Origin: Echinococcus granulosus
Lineage: Eukaryota; Platyhelminthes; Cestoda; Cyclophyllidea; Taeniidae
DNA length: 64,000 nucleotides
Assembly: GCF_000524195.1 (NCBI RefSeq)
Contig: NW_020170410.1
Coordinates: 500,204-564,203 of the forward strand
Direction: 5' to 3'
Shown: positions 1 to 11,812 of the stretch, piece by piece
Position numbering within the stretch: the stretch's first letter is position 1
Layout of the letters: each line of letters starts with the position of its first letter
The notes under the pieces: model-generated
What the model was told of the DNA's origin: nothing
What the model saw: the letters and a program-made list of their open reading frames with translations, nothing else
Database searches by the model: none
Program-made: the position numbers and the translations under genes

Positions 1-1926
1 TTGAGTTATGGCCGCATTTTCTGCGGAAGAATATGCAATCTTTTAATAAAACTTGGAACAAGCATGTTTATGGAGCTTTTTAATTAAAGGATATTTTTGA
101 AGTTTCTGTAGCACCTTCATAATGATGTTTGACTCAGGCTTCATCCCTGAGTTTCCATCGTCTACCAGACAACTTTCCAATTTAACAGTTGAGAGCATAA
201 TGGATAAAAGCGAGTCACAAACTCTATATACCTTTTTCATTTTGAAATGGTCAGCCCTAAAAGTTTGACGATTAAAATGACTTTATTCAAGTGCAGTTGA
301 AGGTGACAACCAGTCAGTTGAAATTCATGGCATAGATGGACTGGGTGGGCTTTAATTTTGACCTCAAAGGAGAACGCACATTCTCCTGTCCTTACACCTA
401 AATGCACTTTTAATGGGTTTTTGGAAACTACTTCCATTTTAGCAAGTTATAAATTTCACTTCTTCTAATGCTGTCTATCTTCAACTAACTGCACATCGGG
501 ACAAGCCATAAACTTGGGGAGTAGAGTACAAATATATTAATTGGCGTCACAGGTCTTTAATTATCGAGGAGGCATGCCTCCTGTGCCAAATAATGTAAAT
601 CTTTTGCCTAATTCGTGGCACATTTAACGAGCAGTTTGCGAAATGACGAATTTAAGGCAACACAGTGGAAGTATCTTTCCAATCACGTCATGAAAGGTGC
701 TCATCGAAGTATCCACAGCCTAATGACTTCTAAGACCCTCCCTTCCCTAAATTTTCCTATTAGGAACCTACGGCGCGGTTTTAAGCAACACAGATTTGGG
801 GGGAGTTGTCAACCTCGTGAATATTATTTATGATGATAAACAAGTCAAAATTGAAAAATGTGGGAATCAATGTTAAAATGTCGTATCTAAATGTTCCAAT
901 TTGGTTTAAGATACTAATGGGTGAGAAGGCTTCAACTAGGATTCATTCATCAAAAAGGTCTAATCCTTAATAGAGAAACCAACGCCCATGAGACTTTAGT
1001 CAATGAGATTTTGAGTAGCTGCTTGAAAATGTTATTACCCTCACAGGAAGGATAGAGGACTGCTCTCTACGGTTTCTTCCTTAAAGTTGTCCTTATCATA
1101 ATCTTCTAAGTAATTACGTCAGCGAATTCTTCTAATCAAAGCCTTGATTTAAGAGAAACATTAGCAGTCGTCTAAATTTATCCACAAAATTGTGAAACCC
1201 TCATTAGGTCATAAACCTTGTCTTTGGTCCGGATGACCATAATTCTCCATCTGTTATCGTAGTGAGAAAAACGACTTCGTTGTCTTTCAAACCATTCCAC
1301 CTATTAGAAAAATTAGCAGATCACTCTCCTGCCATCAATTTTCTTAAGGGAATTGTGGTTTAGTGGAAAATACTCAAAATGCATTGTGTGATTTAAAATG
1401 TTTAATCCCAATCTCCACTTTTTGCCTAAAATATATCTCTACTTCTCGAAATCTGTCCTAAATGAGGTAAAGTTGATTATGATAAACATTGACCTTAATA
1501 TTGGGTAGAAACGCCAATTTTATGGCCATTCGAAGGAAATTTACCACTGCCTAATTTTCTTGTTGACATACGATGTGCGGACTGACAGTTTGTCAACGAG
1601 TTGTCTGATAAGTTTGTGGACAGCTAACGCAATATAACAGTAGAAGCTTCTAATGTTTACTTGTACTTAACCTATTCGGAGTCACAAAAAGTTGCACCAT
1701 CTACCCAGGCAGGTCAAGACGATTAGTTTGCAGACCTCCTATTGGTCAGTGTGGGCTGGTTTGTTTGTCCCCACGCTATTGGTGGAGACATGCCCAGCGG
1801 AAAGCCGAACTGTTTGACCTGCGCGTATGCATGGGAGAGCCGAAAATTTCTGGTCTTGTGCCACATTTTTGATAGGGGTCGGACTTGTGAAGGCACATGA
1901 AGTTGGCTCCATGTTGAATTACTACA
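1..1926. other. Intergenic, 5' flank of the first GPCR
   Basis: No ORF here reads as a recognisable protein and no copy of the dispersed TRIM was found. The short ORFs on the minus strand between 43 and 437 are not homologous to anything I recognise. The last 200 bases before the GPCR start (about 1,700-1,920) are clearly richer in G and C than the rest and may hold the promoter, but no distinct motif can be defended. Confidence 0.5.
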
Positions 1927-3915
1927 ATGAAAAATAATACAGAAGAGGTTGAGAATATCCTGTTCGGTTTGATTCTCAATGCTACAAATGACACCAATTC
2001 GGAGACTTTTCTCAATTCCCATCGGTTGCTGGATGGCGTCACTTATACCTTTTGTGTGGTTGGCATGCTACTAAACTTCTTCGCTTTTGGAATTCTCCGA
2101 AGAAAGGCAACAATAGGCGTGCTGCTAATAAAACTCATTCTCATATCCGATGGTCTGGTGTGTGTCTTCTACTTATTGAATCAAATTTGGACTGACATTA
2201 CCCTCACTTACCTACTCACAGCACTTGTGACGGAGTACCTCTCCCGAAAGTCGCTTCTGACCTATGTCTCAAATATCTTTCGCATTTTAGCAGTGGCTAC
2301 AGTGAGTGTCAGTAATTGGTATATTGTTATTATGATCATACATCGTTGCATTTCCATCTACGTGACTCCCTTACGAAGCCGCCTTGATCGCTCATTATGG
2401 GTTTTTGTACAGAAACAGTTGAATTTATGGATTGTCTACGGACTGTGCTGGTTCTTCAGCCTTCTCATTACTTCATTTCCACTTCATGAACACCAAATCC
2501 TCCTAGAAGTGTTAATTTTTGTTCTTCCATTGACACTTGTATTTATTTTCTCGGTGTTGTTGTTAGTAAAGCTACGAGCGATACAGAAGAATATTAGAAC
2601 AGCGCCCAAAGCCACGCCTTGTTGCTTTCCCCAGCAGACTAATATTAAATGCACTCAGAAAACGGAGTCAGATGACACATTTGCCCAAACAAAACAAGGT
2701 ACAGCCTCGGTAGACAGACTTTCAGTGGCTTCGGAAGAGCATCAAAAGAAACTCTCTCCTAAAACGCAGCAGGAACCCATTACCAGTACTATTTCTAGTG
2801 AAACTGAACGCAGGAAAACGTACTACCGAATAACAACAACTATTCTTAGTTTGTCCGTATCTTTCCTTATTCTGGACTCGTTGCAATTATTAGATTTGCT
2901 TATTCGAATACCATGGAGAAATATACTCGGTAGCATAGAAGAAGCGCATGTAAATTCATCAATTACCCCAACAAATGCAACCAATATGAAGGAATTTTTG
3001 ACAGAAGTGCAAAGGAGTGGGGAGAAACAATCGGTGTTGAGTATAGTAAAAAACACATGCACACTAGGCAAAACTTTGGCCAATTTCCTTATCCTCTGTG
3101 CACATAGTCGACACTTTCGAGCGTTGGTGTCGATTAAATTTAAACGAGGCCGTCGCCTATTACGTCTCTTGCGCCGTCGAATGCAGCCTCGTCTCTCGAG
3201 ACAAGTAAATACTGATATGGGCACAAGGTACTTCCGGCAAATACCTTCAACAAGACGTAATACAATCCATCGAAAAAGACCTGAACTTGAAGCCCGCGGT
3301 ATACCCAGCCCTCGCATCCCTGGTCTTATTAGAAAAGCAAAGAACAAATTTGAAGAAAGTGCACCACTGCGACGTGAGCAGGAGGTAAGGCAGTCAACCT
3401 CCTCAAGGAGTAGCCTTACTCAGTCCCTATTTCGGCAGAAGCTACGAGATGATGAAGGTTTTGTGGTGCACAAATTCCACCGATCATTGAAAAAAAGCGA
3501 TTTTGACAAATATCACTTGCAGATAAAGATAGGAGAGGGTGAAAAACCGGTTGTGGTTCGGAATACGAACGTGAGGCTATTTAGTCACGGGGTCTATCAA
3601 TCCAAGTGCGTTCCCACAGAGACTCCCAAATCAGCTGAACATTCCAGTTCAAATGACTGCTCAACTGGCATGGTGAAATGTCGGTTTTCTTCTTCAACTT
3701 ACCAGCCAACGTCAAACTCCGTTGCAGAGTGCGAGGCAAGCTCTGATAGCCTAAAATCCTGCTGCACTACATGCGATTGCAGATTGGTGTATTCAACATC
3801 TCCTTCCCCTTCTTCCAGTGCCAGTAACTACACCTATCCAGGGGCATTTCGTGCCCACTGCTGTGATTGTCATAGAGTCCGAATTGACCAAAAGACCTTA
3901 AAACCAACCCGATAG
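1927..3915 (+). CDS. Divergent rhodopsin-like (class A) G protein-coupled receptor, intronless
   Basis: This is a 662-aa seven-transmembrane protein in one exon. An in-frame TGA lies three codons before the ATG, so this start is the first possible without splicing. The N-terminus has three N-glycosylation sequons (residues 3, 18 and 21). Approximate helices are TM1 38-58 (with N50), TM2 65-85 (with D75), TM3 112-140, TM4 164-184, TM5 191-214 (with P201), TM6 300-324 and TM7 373-392, followed by an Arg-rich helix-8-like segment and a 250-residue basic, Ser/Thr-rich tail. The third cytoplasmic loop is long (about 215-298). Many hallmarks are missing: DRY is replaced by an IHRC motif near 138-141, there is no TM3/ECL2 cysteine pair and ECL2 is very short, CWxP is absent from TM6, and NPxxY is replaced by NFLIL. 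The HxxFR after TM7 and the overall pattern resemble peptide (FMRFamide-like) receptors. A flatworm-specific orphan group is equally possible. The ligand is unknown; it should act at the plasma membrane, probably in nerve or muscle. Confidence 0.85.
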   Translation: MKNNTEEVENILFGLILNATNDTNSETFLNSHRLLDGVTYTFCVVGMLLNFFAFGILRRKATIGVLLIKLILISDGLVCVFYLLNQIWTDITLTYLLTALVTEYLSRKSLLTYVSNIFRILAVATVSVSNWYIVIMIIHRCISIYVTPLRSRLDRSLWVFVQKQLNLWIVYGLCWFFSLLITSFPLHEHQILLEVLIFVLPLTLVFIFSVLLLVKLRAIQKNIRTAPKATPCCFPQQTNIKCTQKTESDDTFAQTKQGTASVDRLSVASEEHQKKLSPKTQQEPITSTISSETERRKTYYRITTTILSLSVSFLILDSLQLLDLLIRIPWRNILGSIEEAHVNSSITPTNATNMKEFLTEVQRSGEKQSVLSIVKNTCTLGKTLANFLILCAHSRHFRALVSIKFKRGRRLLRLLRRRMQPRLSRQVNTDMGTRYFRQIPSTRRNTIHRKRPELEARGIPSPRIPGLIRKAKNKFEESAPLRREQEVRQSTSSRSSLTQSLFRQKLRDDEGFVVHKFHRSLKKSDFDKYHLQIKIGEGEKPVVVRNTNVRLFSHGVYQSKCVPTETPKSAEHSSSNDCSTGMVKCRFSSSTYQPTSNSVAECEASSDSLKSCCTTCDCRLVYSTSPSPSSSASNYTYPGAFRAHCCDCHRVRIDQKTLKPTR

Positions 3916-4834
3916 TGACAAATATTCTTTTCGTTTCTTTAAGCAGATATACAAACCCAGAATTTTTTACTCCTATCATTTGGTTTGCTTAAGCGGATTC
4001 ATTGTGTCGCGTAATATTAATGTAAATGATTTTGCACCTTTTGGAAAATTATTATGCTTTAATTTTTCGGACTAAGAAGTAATGCCAATAGCAAAATTGC
4101 TTCTAAAGTCAAAATAGCTTTAATTTTTGATCATTATCTCGAAGTTTTTAACGATTTAGCTTATTTCGTTTTTGAAGATTGAGGATCTGAGGTGTGACAT
4201 GTAGAGGCTAAAAAGTGGCAACACTGATGTTGTACCCAAAGAGTTAGGCCATGCAGATTGGCGCCCAACTGTTCAAAAAGCTGCGTTTTGTTAACATTTG
4301 AATATGAAATCCCCTTTGGGAAGGATTTTTCCTCAATGAATTTAAAGGTTGCTGCATAGTGGCCCTAAAGTAGGCTTTCAGTTACTGGGGGAAAGACTAC
4401 ATGTGCATAACATTTACGTTCTTCCTCTACCAAAATCCACCCTCAAAATTTAACACTACATGTGCAGAACTTCATGACGGCACGTCAAAAACAATTATTC
4501 TCCAGTCTTCAAATTGCAGAGATTAGGCTTGAATTAGGCATTAAGGATTTTTTTTGCTTCTGTAAGAATGTGCATTAATGAAATTATGCCTTCCTCTAAC
4601 AGTCGTTAGCATTTAAGTTATTTTGCGTGAATTTACCAAAGAGGTGGCCCAATTTTTTTCATTCTAACATAAAGAATTATTTTTTGCTTCTCTCTGTCAA
4701 ATAAAAAGGTAGAAACTGTACTTGAGTACTTTAATATAATTGTCAACGCTCCTCCAGCAATTGATACCAATGCATAGGGAAGCCTAAAATATTGCGTGAT
4801 TCTTGTTGTAAAAGCAAAACAATAAGAAAAGACT
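3916..4834. other. 3' flank of the first GPCR
   Basis: No gene is recognisable. A canonical AATAAA occurs on the plus strand at 4,699-4,704 and could end a 3' UTR of about 790 bases. No nearer canonical signal was seen, so the true transcript end is unknown. Confidence 0.4.
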
Positions 4835-6100
4835 GTCATTTAAAAAAATCCGTAGTGTATTCGAACAAAATGAAGGGTTGTTTAAGCAAATAGAGGATTA
4901 TTTAAATTGTCGATAATACTATTTGTAATTTGGTGCCTTGCTGCTAATCATACTCCCGTCAAACGTTTTGTCTCTAGGGCCAAACAACGTAGCTCCAACT
5001 ATCTTCATTTTTGCCCAACTTTAATTTCTTATCTGTCCATTTCACATTTATTAACGTGACTGCGTGGTACCAAGAAAGGGCAATGATCATCACATAGAGA
5101 AATATCAGCTGGATGAATTTGGAGAATTCAAAGCCCAAGGAGGCGAAGAACTGGGATGGGGATGAGGGTGCTGCATCACATGCTCCAGATGATATAAGGT
5201 GTACATGTCTTCAAGATTAGACCATTAGTATGAGATTTTAAGGCATCCCCAAAGAATATTACTCTTCCTGCTCCAGCCAACAGACTCACCTCATCAATTT
5301 CTGATGAATTTATCCTTCACACCTTTTAGCAGCACCGCAAGGGCAGATCTCATCCGTAATTTTTGGACTTTAGCAATTAAGGCGCTCGTGGTTGATGATA
5401 CGGTATGAGGAGCACCTCACGCAAAGCAGGCATAGTCCTCGAGATGAATACTGCACCACTAGAGGGTATCCAATGAAAAATCGGCAACAAGTCAGGCAGC
5501 AGTCTAAAGTGCACGATGTGTTCGCATTAGGACAAGTGGAAGAAAGGAAGAATCATTTGACAGGCTTTGGAGTTTTTACATTCTTAAGCAAATGACATGT
5601 CAGGATCAATTGCCCAGCATTCACGGTATTCTATTCTCAGTTGAAGCAGTTGCCAACCACCTGTGTAGCCGCTGAGGCAAAGCACAAATGGTAGCTCTTC
5701 GTAAAAAGGTTGTTTTGAGATTGGTGAATCAGCAACAATAGGATATTTTTCACTGGTAATGATGATGGGTCATTTTGAAAGGGTTCAAGCTGCCTATTCA
5801 ATGACCGACTACTTTGACGGATTTCTAAGGGTATTGCCAAGCGAGTTATTGTTCCACCACTTAATCTTCAAACGCCAAGTCTCAACAGCAACGAGGAGTT
5901 ATCGCAGCATGTCTGCACCTTAAGAAGGGATTTAGAATTAAGTCAGCCTATACTCTACTCGGTACAACCAACATTTAATAAGAAGGTTTAAAATGGGGGA
6001 AGATAGTGTGGAGCACAGAAATGGAGGCGATTGAGTGGGAACTACCCATGCTTTATAATGAGTTTATACAGACTAGGGTATTTTGCTAACCCCCACATTT
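4835..6100 (+). repeat. Repeat family B, copy 1 (about 1.2 kb)
   Basis: This stretch aligns by eye, block after block and in the same order, with 9,195-10,365. Shared landmarks are a ctgtcatttaa start, a CGTCAAAC..TTTCGTC-type block near 4,960, a gtggt(a/g)c(c)aagaaag block near 5,070, a GGCAaCAA(g/a)TC(a/g)GGCAGCA block near 5,480, an ACCAACCACyTG block near 5,655, a ggGTCATyyTGAAAG block near 5,765 and an AGCACA(g)AAATGG block near 6,015. It has no long ORF and no TRIM LTR. The class is unknown; no clear terminal inverted repeat or target duplication was seen. Ends are good to about 30 bases. Confidence 0.65.
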
Positions 6101-6534
6101 GGAGACAAGGAATTACAATGAGCTACGATGAGAGGGCTTGAACTGTTTTAGGATAATTTAGCATTTCAGTCCAAATTCATTTCCCGTCCCATTTTTTATT
6201 CTCCTGGAGTGGGAAACACCTATTTGAGCTCCTCTTGGCTTTGTGAAGAAGGAAAATACACTGTTTCTGAGTGTTGTCAAACCTCAGTCGAAATGTCTTT
6301 AACACTTATAAAAACCAAACCAACATTATTAGTGTTGGAATGTATTGCGACTTTTAAATCAGACTAACAAGCACATATCCCTATAATGCACACGGGTTTC
6401 TCACACAAGAGTTTTGAAATATTGTCACTTTTTGAGATGAACGTTTTGTCTTTTAAAATGAAATAGACTGCCAAAAGGAATAGTTCTCTGCTAAGTAAAC
6501 TAAAGTGTTGGACCCTAAGAGTAAACATTTTGAT

Positions 6535-6731
6535 TGTAGCCTACCGAGCTTTTGTTGAAGAGGAAAGAGTGCATCCTACCGGGGACAGAAAATGTATTGC
6601 TGATAGACAGAAAGGCTGGGGACTACTAGGGGGGGCCCTGAGGATTTACTACTTAGGGAAAATGCAAAATCGGGACCCAAAAGGCTTACAAAATTAAAAC
6701 GAAAAGTTAAACAAGCAATCAAAGTGTTACA
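6535..6731 (-). mobile_element. Solo TRIM LTR, reverse orientation
   Basis: This 197-bp solo copy keeps both termini: on the plus strand it starts TGTAGC and ends GTGTTACA, the reverse complement of the family's TGTAAC...GCTACA ends. The core (gacagaaaatgtattgctga, aaaggctgggg) matches the family. No internal TRIM sequence lies on either side, so it is either a recombination remnant or a solo insertion. Flanking duplications are not recognisable. Confidence 0.75.
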
Positions 6732-7476
6732 TTGGCGTCTAAAATGAAATGGCAGTATGCAGAAACGAGATAGATTTGTTTATTGTTTAAGAAGGATAGT
6801 TTTATAATTGGTGGAAAAGGTGTACCTTTCTTAAGTCGGTTGGACAATTATCTTTGCATGAAGATGCCCCAAAGCAAACAGGCACAGGAGTGGTTAGCGG
6901 AATTGGCTCGATGTTTTGCTCTCCTACTTCACTTTTCATACCCTCGAAATCGGGAGACGAGTTGGAGCAGGAAATGCTTTATAGGATAGGGATGAATGAA
7001 GGGGTACCCTTATCCCAGTCAAGCTTGTTCAGTGTACTTCCCCTCCCTGGGGGCCGATGGCGGCCGGTCTGTCATGAGGATCCCATTTACTGACCGCCTG
7101 CGGTCTGAAAGTTACATTTAAGCACACATGTATTACAGTTGGGAAAACAACTAGTTAAGTAAATGAATTTCATTTTCTATGTTAACGTCGATTAAATTTT
7201 AAGTAGTTAAAATGATTCACTACTTGAGAAGAATTTTGTAATTACTTGTTTTTGCAAACCAAAAAACTGTAGCTGAGGATTTGCTCCTTCTTAAGACGCA
7301 AAAAAGGTGGTTGCTTGCTGTGCCACATGACTTTACGATTTGGGTTTCTGGGCATTGTTTGACAACCCGTCATCGAATAAATTTACAGTGGTCAGTAATG
7401 ATGGGTTTACTCAAAAATGCCCAGTTTAGCTATCATGGTTAAGGTTATGACTACGTGCGTTGGTTCTATTAGTTGG

Positions 7477-7645
7477 TTTAATGCTATGATCCTTCGTTTA
7501 AGTTTTCGCTTTGGCTATGCCGGTACTTTGGAATTCCGCTGGCCTCCGAGCCATGTCAGTACCCCCCCAGCCCTTTTGTACACCAACGGTGCATATTCTG
7601 CCGGCTATTATGTCCTCTTTCGTCTTCAGGGAGGGGCTCAGAGCA
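7477..7645 (+). mobile_element. Solo TRIM LTR, forward orientation
   Basis: It contains the family core: a ccgctggcctccgagccatg hairpin region, an agcccttttgtac block, gcatattctgcc, and tattatgtcctctttcg followed by tcttcaggga. The 87-aa ORF that overlaps it is accidental. The 3' end is diverged, so its end is approximate. Confidence 0.7.
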
Positions 7646-7993
7646 ATAAAACTGGCTCGAAAATTAGTCATATGATCTAATTAAAATTCTAATTCATATG
7701 TATGGAAATTATTTAGCGGTAAGAATGTTAGGCTGACCTGAGAAAACAGCCAAGAAAGACAAGCAGGAAAGTGTTTTATTTTCCTTTCCTTCTTGTCAAT
7801 GATATAGCCAAAAACTGGGGTACAAATGGGGCTGTCATTGATAAAAACGGCATTTAACATTCATTTGCCTTTACCGAGGCAGTTTTATCCAAAAACTCTT
7901 TTGTGGTTTCCGTAAAGTAGGACAGCCGGAGGTAAAGGCGCTATTATTTTTCCCAAAATAACACAGAGATATTGTGAAAGGTCACGTGATCGT

Positions 7994-8196
7994 GTCACTT
8001 CCATGGGAAGGGCTGCTTCACAATCCACTTTGTATTTATTAGAGAATAACAGCCTAAACCAATCATCGACATACAGAAAGGCTGAGGGGCTACTGATACG
8101 GTACAAAGGCCATTCAGCCCAGCGGCAATACAGTGGCGGAGCCCTAAATTCGCACGAATCCAAAACGAAGAGCTAAACAAAAATCAAAGGACTGCA
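7994..8196 (-). mobile_element. Solo TRIM LTR, reverse orientation
   Basis: The half after 8,070 is clear (acatacagaaaggctgag, ccagcggcaatacagtggcg, gaagagctaaaca, ending near ggactgca). The first half is badly diverged, so the start is placed by length and a TGTCAC-like terminus. Confidence 0.6.
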
Positions 8197-8199
8197 GAG

Positions 8200-9194
8200 C
8201 GCCTCCCACTTTGAAGAAAAATAAAGAAGTGTAGGTTGACTCAAAGCAAATAAAGGCCCCATGAAAAGCTATTTCTCACTCAAATGGATGGCTTTTTGTC
8301 GTCTTAAATGTCCGAGAAGGAATAAGTCGCCCTCTATTTTACTTTCAAATTCCCTGCGCACATAAATCTTCTCATCTCAGCTAAAAGTACTAAAGTAAAT
8401 TTGTTGGTCGGGAAATTTTGCCAATCTTCTTTTGAGCTATACTGACGTTGTTTTAAAAGAAACTAAACTTTTTGATGAATAGGTTTTACTCGTTCTCATT
8501 AAAAGTTCAAATTCCGGAAACTCCTTAAGTCTGAACTGTCAAAGGACCATAGGGAGGTGGAAAAGTTCATTTTTGCTGATGAAATTAATTGCCAGAAAAT
8601 GTAATCAACTTTGACAATGCATGATTAAATGATTACAGAGGGAGAGAGGGTAACATCACATCCTATAGACATAGATATAGAGCTGCTGGATTAGGTCCAT
8701 CCCTGGTAGCATAATTTGATCGAGTTGACGGCAGCTCAGCAGACGGTGAGGCTAGGATGTTATAGACATCCCCTTATGGGCCGTTTCGCCAATAGGAAGT
8801 ACAAACAGCAAAGGCTAAAAAGATCAAGGTTTTCAAGTACATGTAAATAGACTGTATAGTAATCCACCATCGATACCTCTGATAGATGTTTATGGATGAT
8901 AAAAGTAAATCGAGGTGCTTCAACAGTCCCAGTACAATCGGAATTGTAAAGTTGAAATGCAGAAGGCTGATAAACAACATCGAGGTAGAAAGACGTGAAA
9001 CGGACGACGGATTACTGTACCCTGGTTCATGACAGTTTTAAATTTAGCAACATGCAAAAAAGGTTTTGACAGATGGGTATGGGCACGGGGACGTGGACAG
9101 CTTGATCATCACCGAGAAAAAGAGAATCACAATTCGGAATTATCTAGCACTCTAGTAGAAAAAATTGCCCTTGTTTCACTTTTTATATTACGCA
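8200..9194. other. Intergenic, no gene seen
   Basis: This holds short accidental ORFs only. It lies between a solo LTR and the second copy of repeat family B. No recognisable protein, RNA gene or repeat was found. Confidence 0.4.
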
Positions 9195-10365
9195 AGAACA
9201 AGGCTGTCATTTAAACACTAAGAAGGTTGTTTAAATAGAATAAAGGTTTGGTTAGATAGTTCCTATTGCCATTCGCAATTTAGTGTCTTTGCAAAGGTCA
9301 CAGTCTTGGTTTTAATTGAATTTCCGTCAAACTTTTCGTCGTTGGTTGCAAACAGGATACCTCTAACTTCCTGCATTTCCATCCAGTTTTTATAACCCAA
9401 CTATCCATTTTGCATGTGCTCGCGTGATTGTGTGGTGCAAAGAAAGGACAATGACCGGGTTATTTGGGGTGGAGGTCCTTTTAAGAGCAGGCTATGTGGT
9501 GAGAGATCTCGCGGTGCCCCTTAAAAATATTACTTCCAACCCATGCAGTCACTGGATCCGAATTACCAACTTTTGAAGTAGTCGCCTTGCACATCGTCAA
9601 ACTGCATCGAACAAGCACGCAACCTTTTTTATTTGGTATCTAGCAACTGCAATATTCATGGTGAGCGGTAGAGTGCGTTGAGTAACACAGGGATGAAGAA
9701 AGACCCTGGAATTTCGAAATGAGCAGTGAATCACTTGAAAATATGTGATAAAACATTGGCAATAAATCGGGCAGCAAAAAATCAGAAGTATGCTACAAGT
9801 TCCTACAAGCTACGTGAAAGGCAGGAAGATCAATTTAAAAGGCTTTAGGGATCGTCGTTCTTCGTCCCAAAGTGGCACGCAAAGACCGTTTGCTTGGCAT
9901 TTACGATCTTCCATTCTCTCTTGATGTAGATACCAACCACTTGCCTGACCACTCACTTTAAGCAATCCCTAAAAGTTCTTCGTAACGTATTCATTTGAGG
10001 TTGGCAAAATCAATGAGGACTCGGAATTCACCTCTATCAGTGGTGGAGGGTCATCCTGAAAGTGTCAAATTTGTCTTCATTTGATTGATCACCTCACCTG
10101 ATTTCTTAGAGCTTTCCCAGGTGGCACATCTTCCCACCGCTTCGCCGCCAAATACCAAGCATCAACTGCGACGAGTAGCATCTTCAGGATGAGAAGAGAT
10201 TTAGAAATACGTCAGCCTGTATTTTGCCGTATTCAACCATAATTTAGGTTTGGGTTAAGAGGAATAGAGTACAGAGCACAAAAATGGCAGCGACGGATTG
10301 GCGACCACTTATGCTTTACTGCGCGTCAGTATAACAATGACATTTTGCAAGCTCCACCACTGCAC
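9195..10365 (+). repeat. Repeat family B, copy 2 (about 1.2 kb)
   Basis: Same family and orientation as 4,835-6,100; the start-to-start spacing is about 4.36 kb. The matching blocks occur in the same order with many substitutions and small indels, so the two copies diverged long ago or are independent insertions. No coding capacity is evident. Confidence 0.65.
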
Positions 10366-11454
10366 GAAATTTCTCTTTTGCAAGTTATACTGAAAACTGA
10401 CATCAATTTTTTGCTTTCCTGATATTTTGCTCATCTCTTCAAATAAACAGTGCGCCAACCATCTGTTTGATCATAGACAGCTGCTAAAAAGTGCTTTTAT
10501 TTGCGAACTCAGAGCTTCAAACAATCAACTTTTTTTGCAATCCGCAGATCTGAATGTTTTTAAGTTTTACATGAGGTGTTGTTTGCAAAAGCTCCTTATT
10601 TGGCATAGGCAAATAAATCGTTTGTTTAACTTAAATTTAGATCAATGTCAGTCCAAGATATATTTCGTTTTGTCAAAAAAGCAATAAAATCGTTTGTCAC
10701 ATTTATTTTTCAAATTATTGCCAGGCGGTCAAATGCAGTTTTAGCACCCCCACATAGACACATACATAGTTTCCGGGACGACTTGAACCCTAGAAACTTG
10801 AAGGTAAGTGTTAGACACATCTACTCTCAATTAAATTATAAGTTCAAACTAGTCTGGACCTGCAAGGTTACGACAGATTTATTTAAACAATTACATGGAC
10901 TTGTTTTCCACCTAGTTTAGCTATTTAATCAGATTGATCATTTATGGCTCCATCCATTTTGATGTCAGTTAATTTGCCTTAAATTAATATAATACAAAGC
11001 TGCGAGAATTCTTAAATCCAAAACTAGATAGATTTATCCGTAATACTTTGAGGTAAAATATGTCCATGAGTAATTTCGGTTAATCAACTACTTAATTAAT
11101 TCTATGTCTCCCATGGTCAGTGGTTATGTATTATTGCTTGAATAAGAAATCAGGATAAAATACCACATCTGCTAAAGAGTTAGTTTAGACGAAATGGTTG
11201 GCAGGTGTTGAGGTATTGGTTATCTGCAAAACGTCTCACTGTCTGATCCCCCCTCCGCTCTCTCCCAAAGTGCACTTCTTCTTCCAAGGTTCATTAAATG
11301 TTAAACTGAAGTATTATGTTGTGTAAAGGTTAGAACCGGCACATTATGTATGTGAAAGTGCCGCTTTCTTTAGCGTAAACAAAATTTTCGCTTTGGAAAA
11401 TATTTTCATTGATTAAAGATGAGGCACTTATAAGGGAATTTCGCCTATCATAGA
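10366..11454. other. Intergenic, downstream of the RhoGAP-like gene
   Basis: Two overlapping plus-strand ORFs of about 90 aa (10,427-10,920) look non-coding (low complexity, rich in Asn, Phe and Leu). A pyrimidine-rich patch lies near 11,240-11,290. Nothing else is recognised. Confidence 0.4.
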
Positions 11455-11460
11455 TTTATT
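11455..11460 (-). promoter_or_regulatory. Polyadenylation signal AATAAA of the RhoGAP-like gene
   Basis: On the minus strand the stop codon TGA (11,461-11,463) is followed immediately by AATAAA, giving the run TGAAATAAA. The 3' UTR would therefore be only about 20-40 nt long. This supports the minus-strand gene ending here. Confidence 0.6.
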
Positions 11461-11812
11461 TCACAAAATATGGTCTGCATAATCATTAGTAAGAGATGAT
11501 AATTCTGGGGCAGCAAGTATTGGTTTGAGAAGTTCTTTGGTCGGCTGTAAAGCATTCTGTAAACGCACTTTCTGAATGTCCCGAAGGATGGCCTCGTTGG
11601 ACCGAATCGGAATAAAGTGAAAGTCTTCCGTCTCAGGTAAAACCTTAGCCTTTGGGACCGATGGATCTGGTTTTGTGTTTTTTTGAATCACGCAACTTCC
11701 GGAAATGGGCTTGCGGAGTCGAGTTTCCGCTTGGCCCTCCTTTGTCTTCCGCTCATTTTCGTCGGCTTTATCCAAAATAAAGGGTTGGCGGACTACATGT
11801 GTATTCCACTTT
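11461..11812 (-). CDS. RhoGAP-like gene, exon 2 (terminal)
   Basis: This encodes the last 117 residues. The acceptor CTAG at 11,813-11,816 joins in phase to give ...YQDLKGKWNTHVVRQPFI. The frame is open upstream of the first alternative start and closes with TGA next to AATAAA. A Lys/Glu-rich stretch is followed by Pro-rich and Leu-rich segments; no domain is recognised. Confidence 0.65.

Noticed and set aside
43..437. Two adjacent minus-strand ORFs of 66 and 65 aa
   Set aside because: They are in different frames, share no domain, and no intron linking them is evident.
2823..3347. 174-aa minus-strand ORF
   Set aside because: It is the shadow of the GPCR tail on the opposite strand; Arg/Leu-rich because of the receptor's basic codons.
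5290..5340. Possible hammerhead ribozyme core (ctgatga) in repeat family B
   Set aside because: The second conserved core (GAAA plus flanking helix) is missing, and the other copy does not keep the motif.
7417..7680. 87-aa plus-strand ORF
   Set aside because: It lies mostly in a solo TRIM LTR; other LTR copies do not keep the frame.
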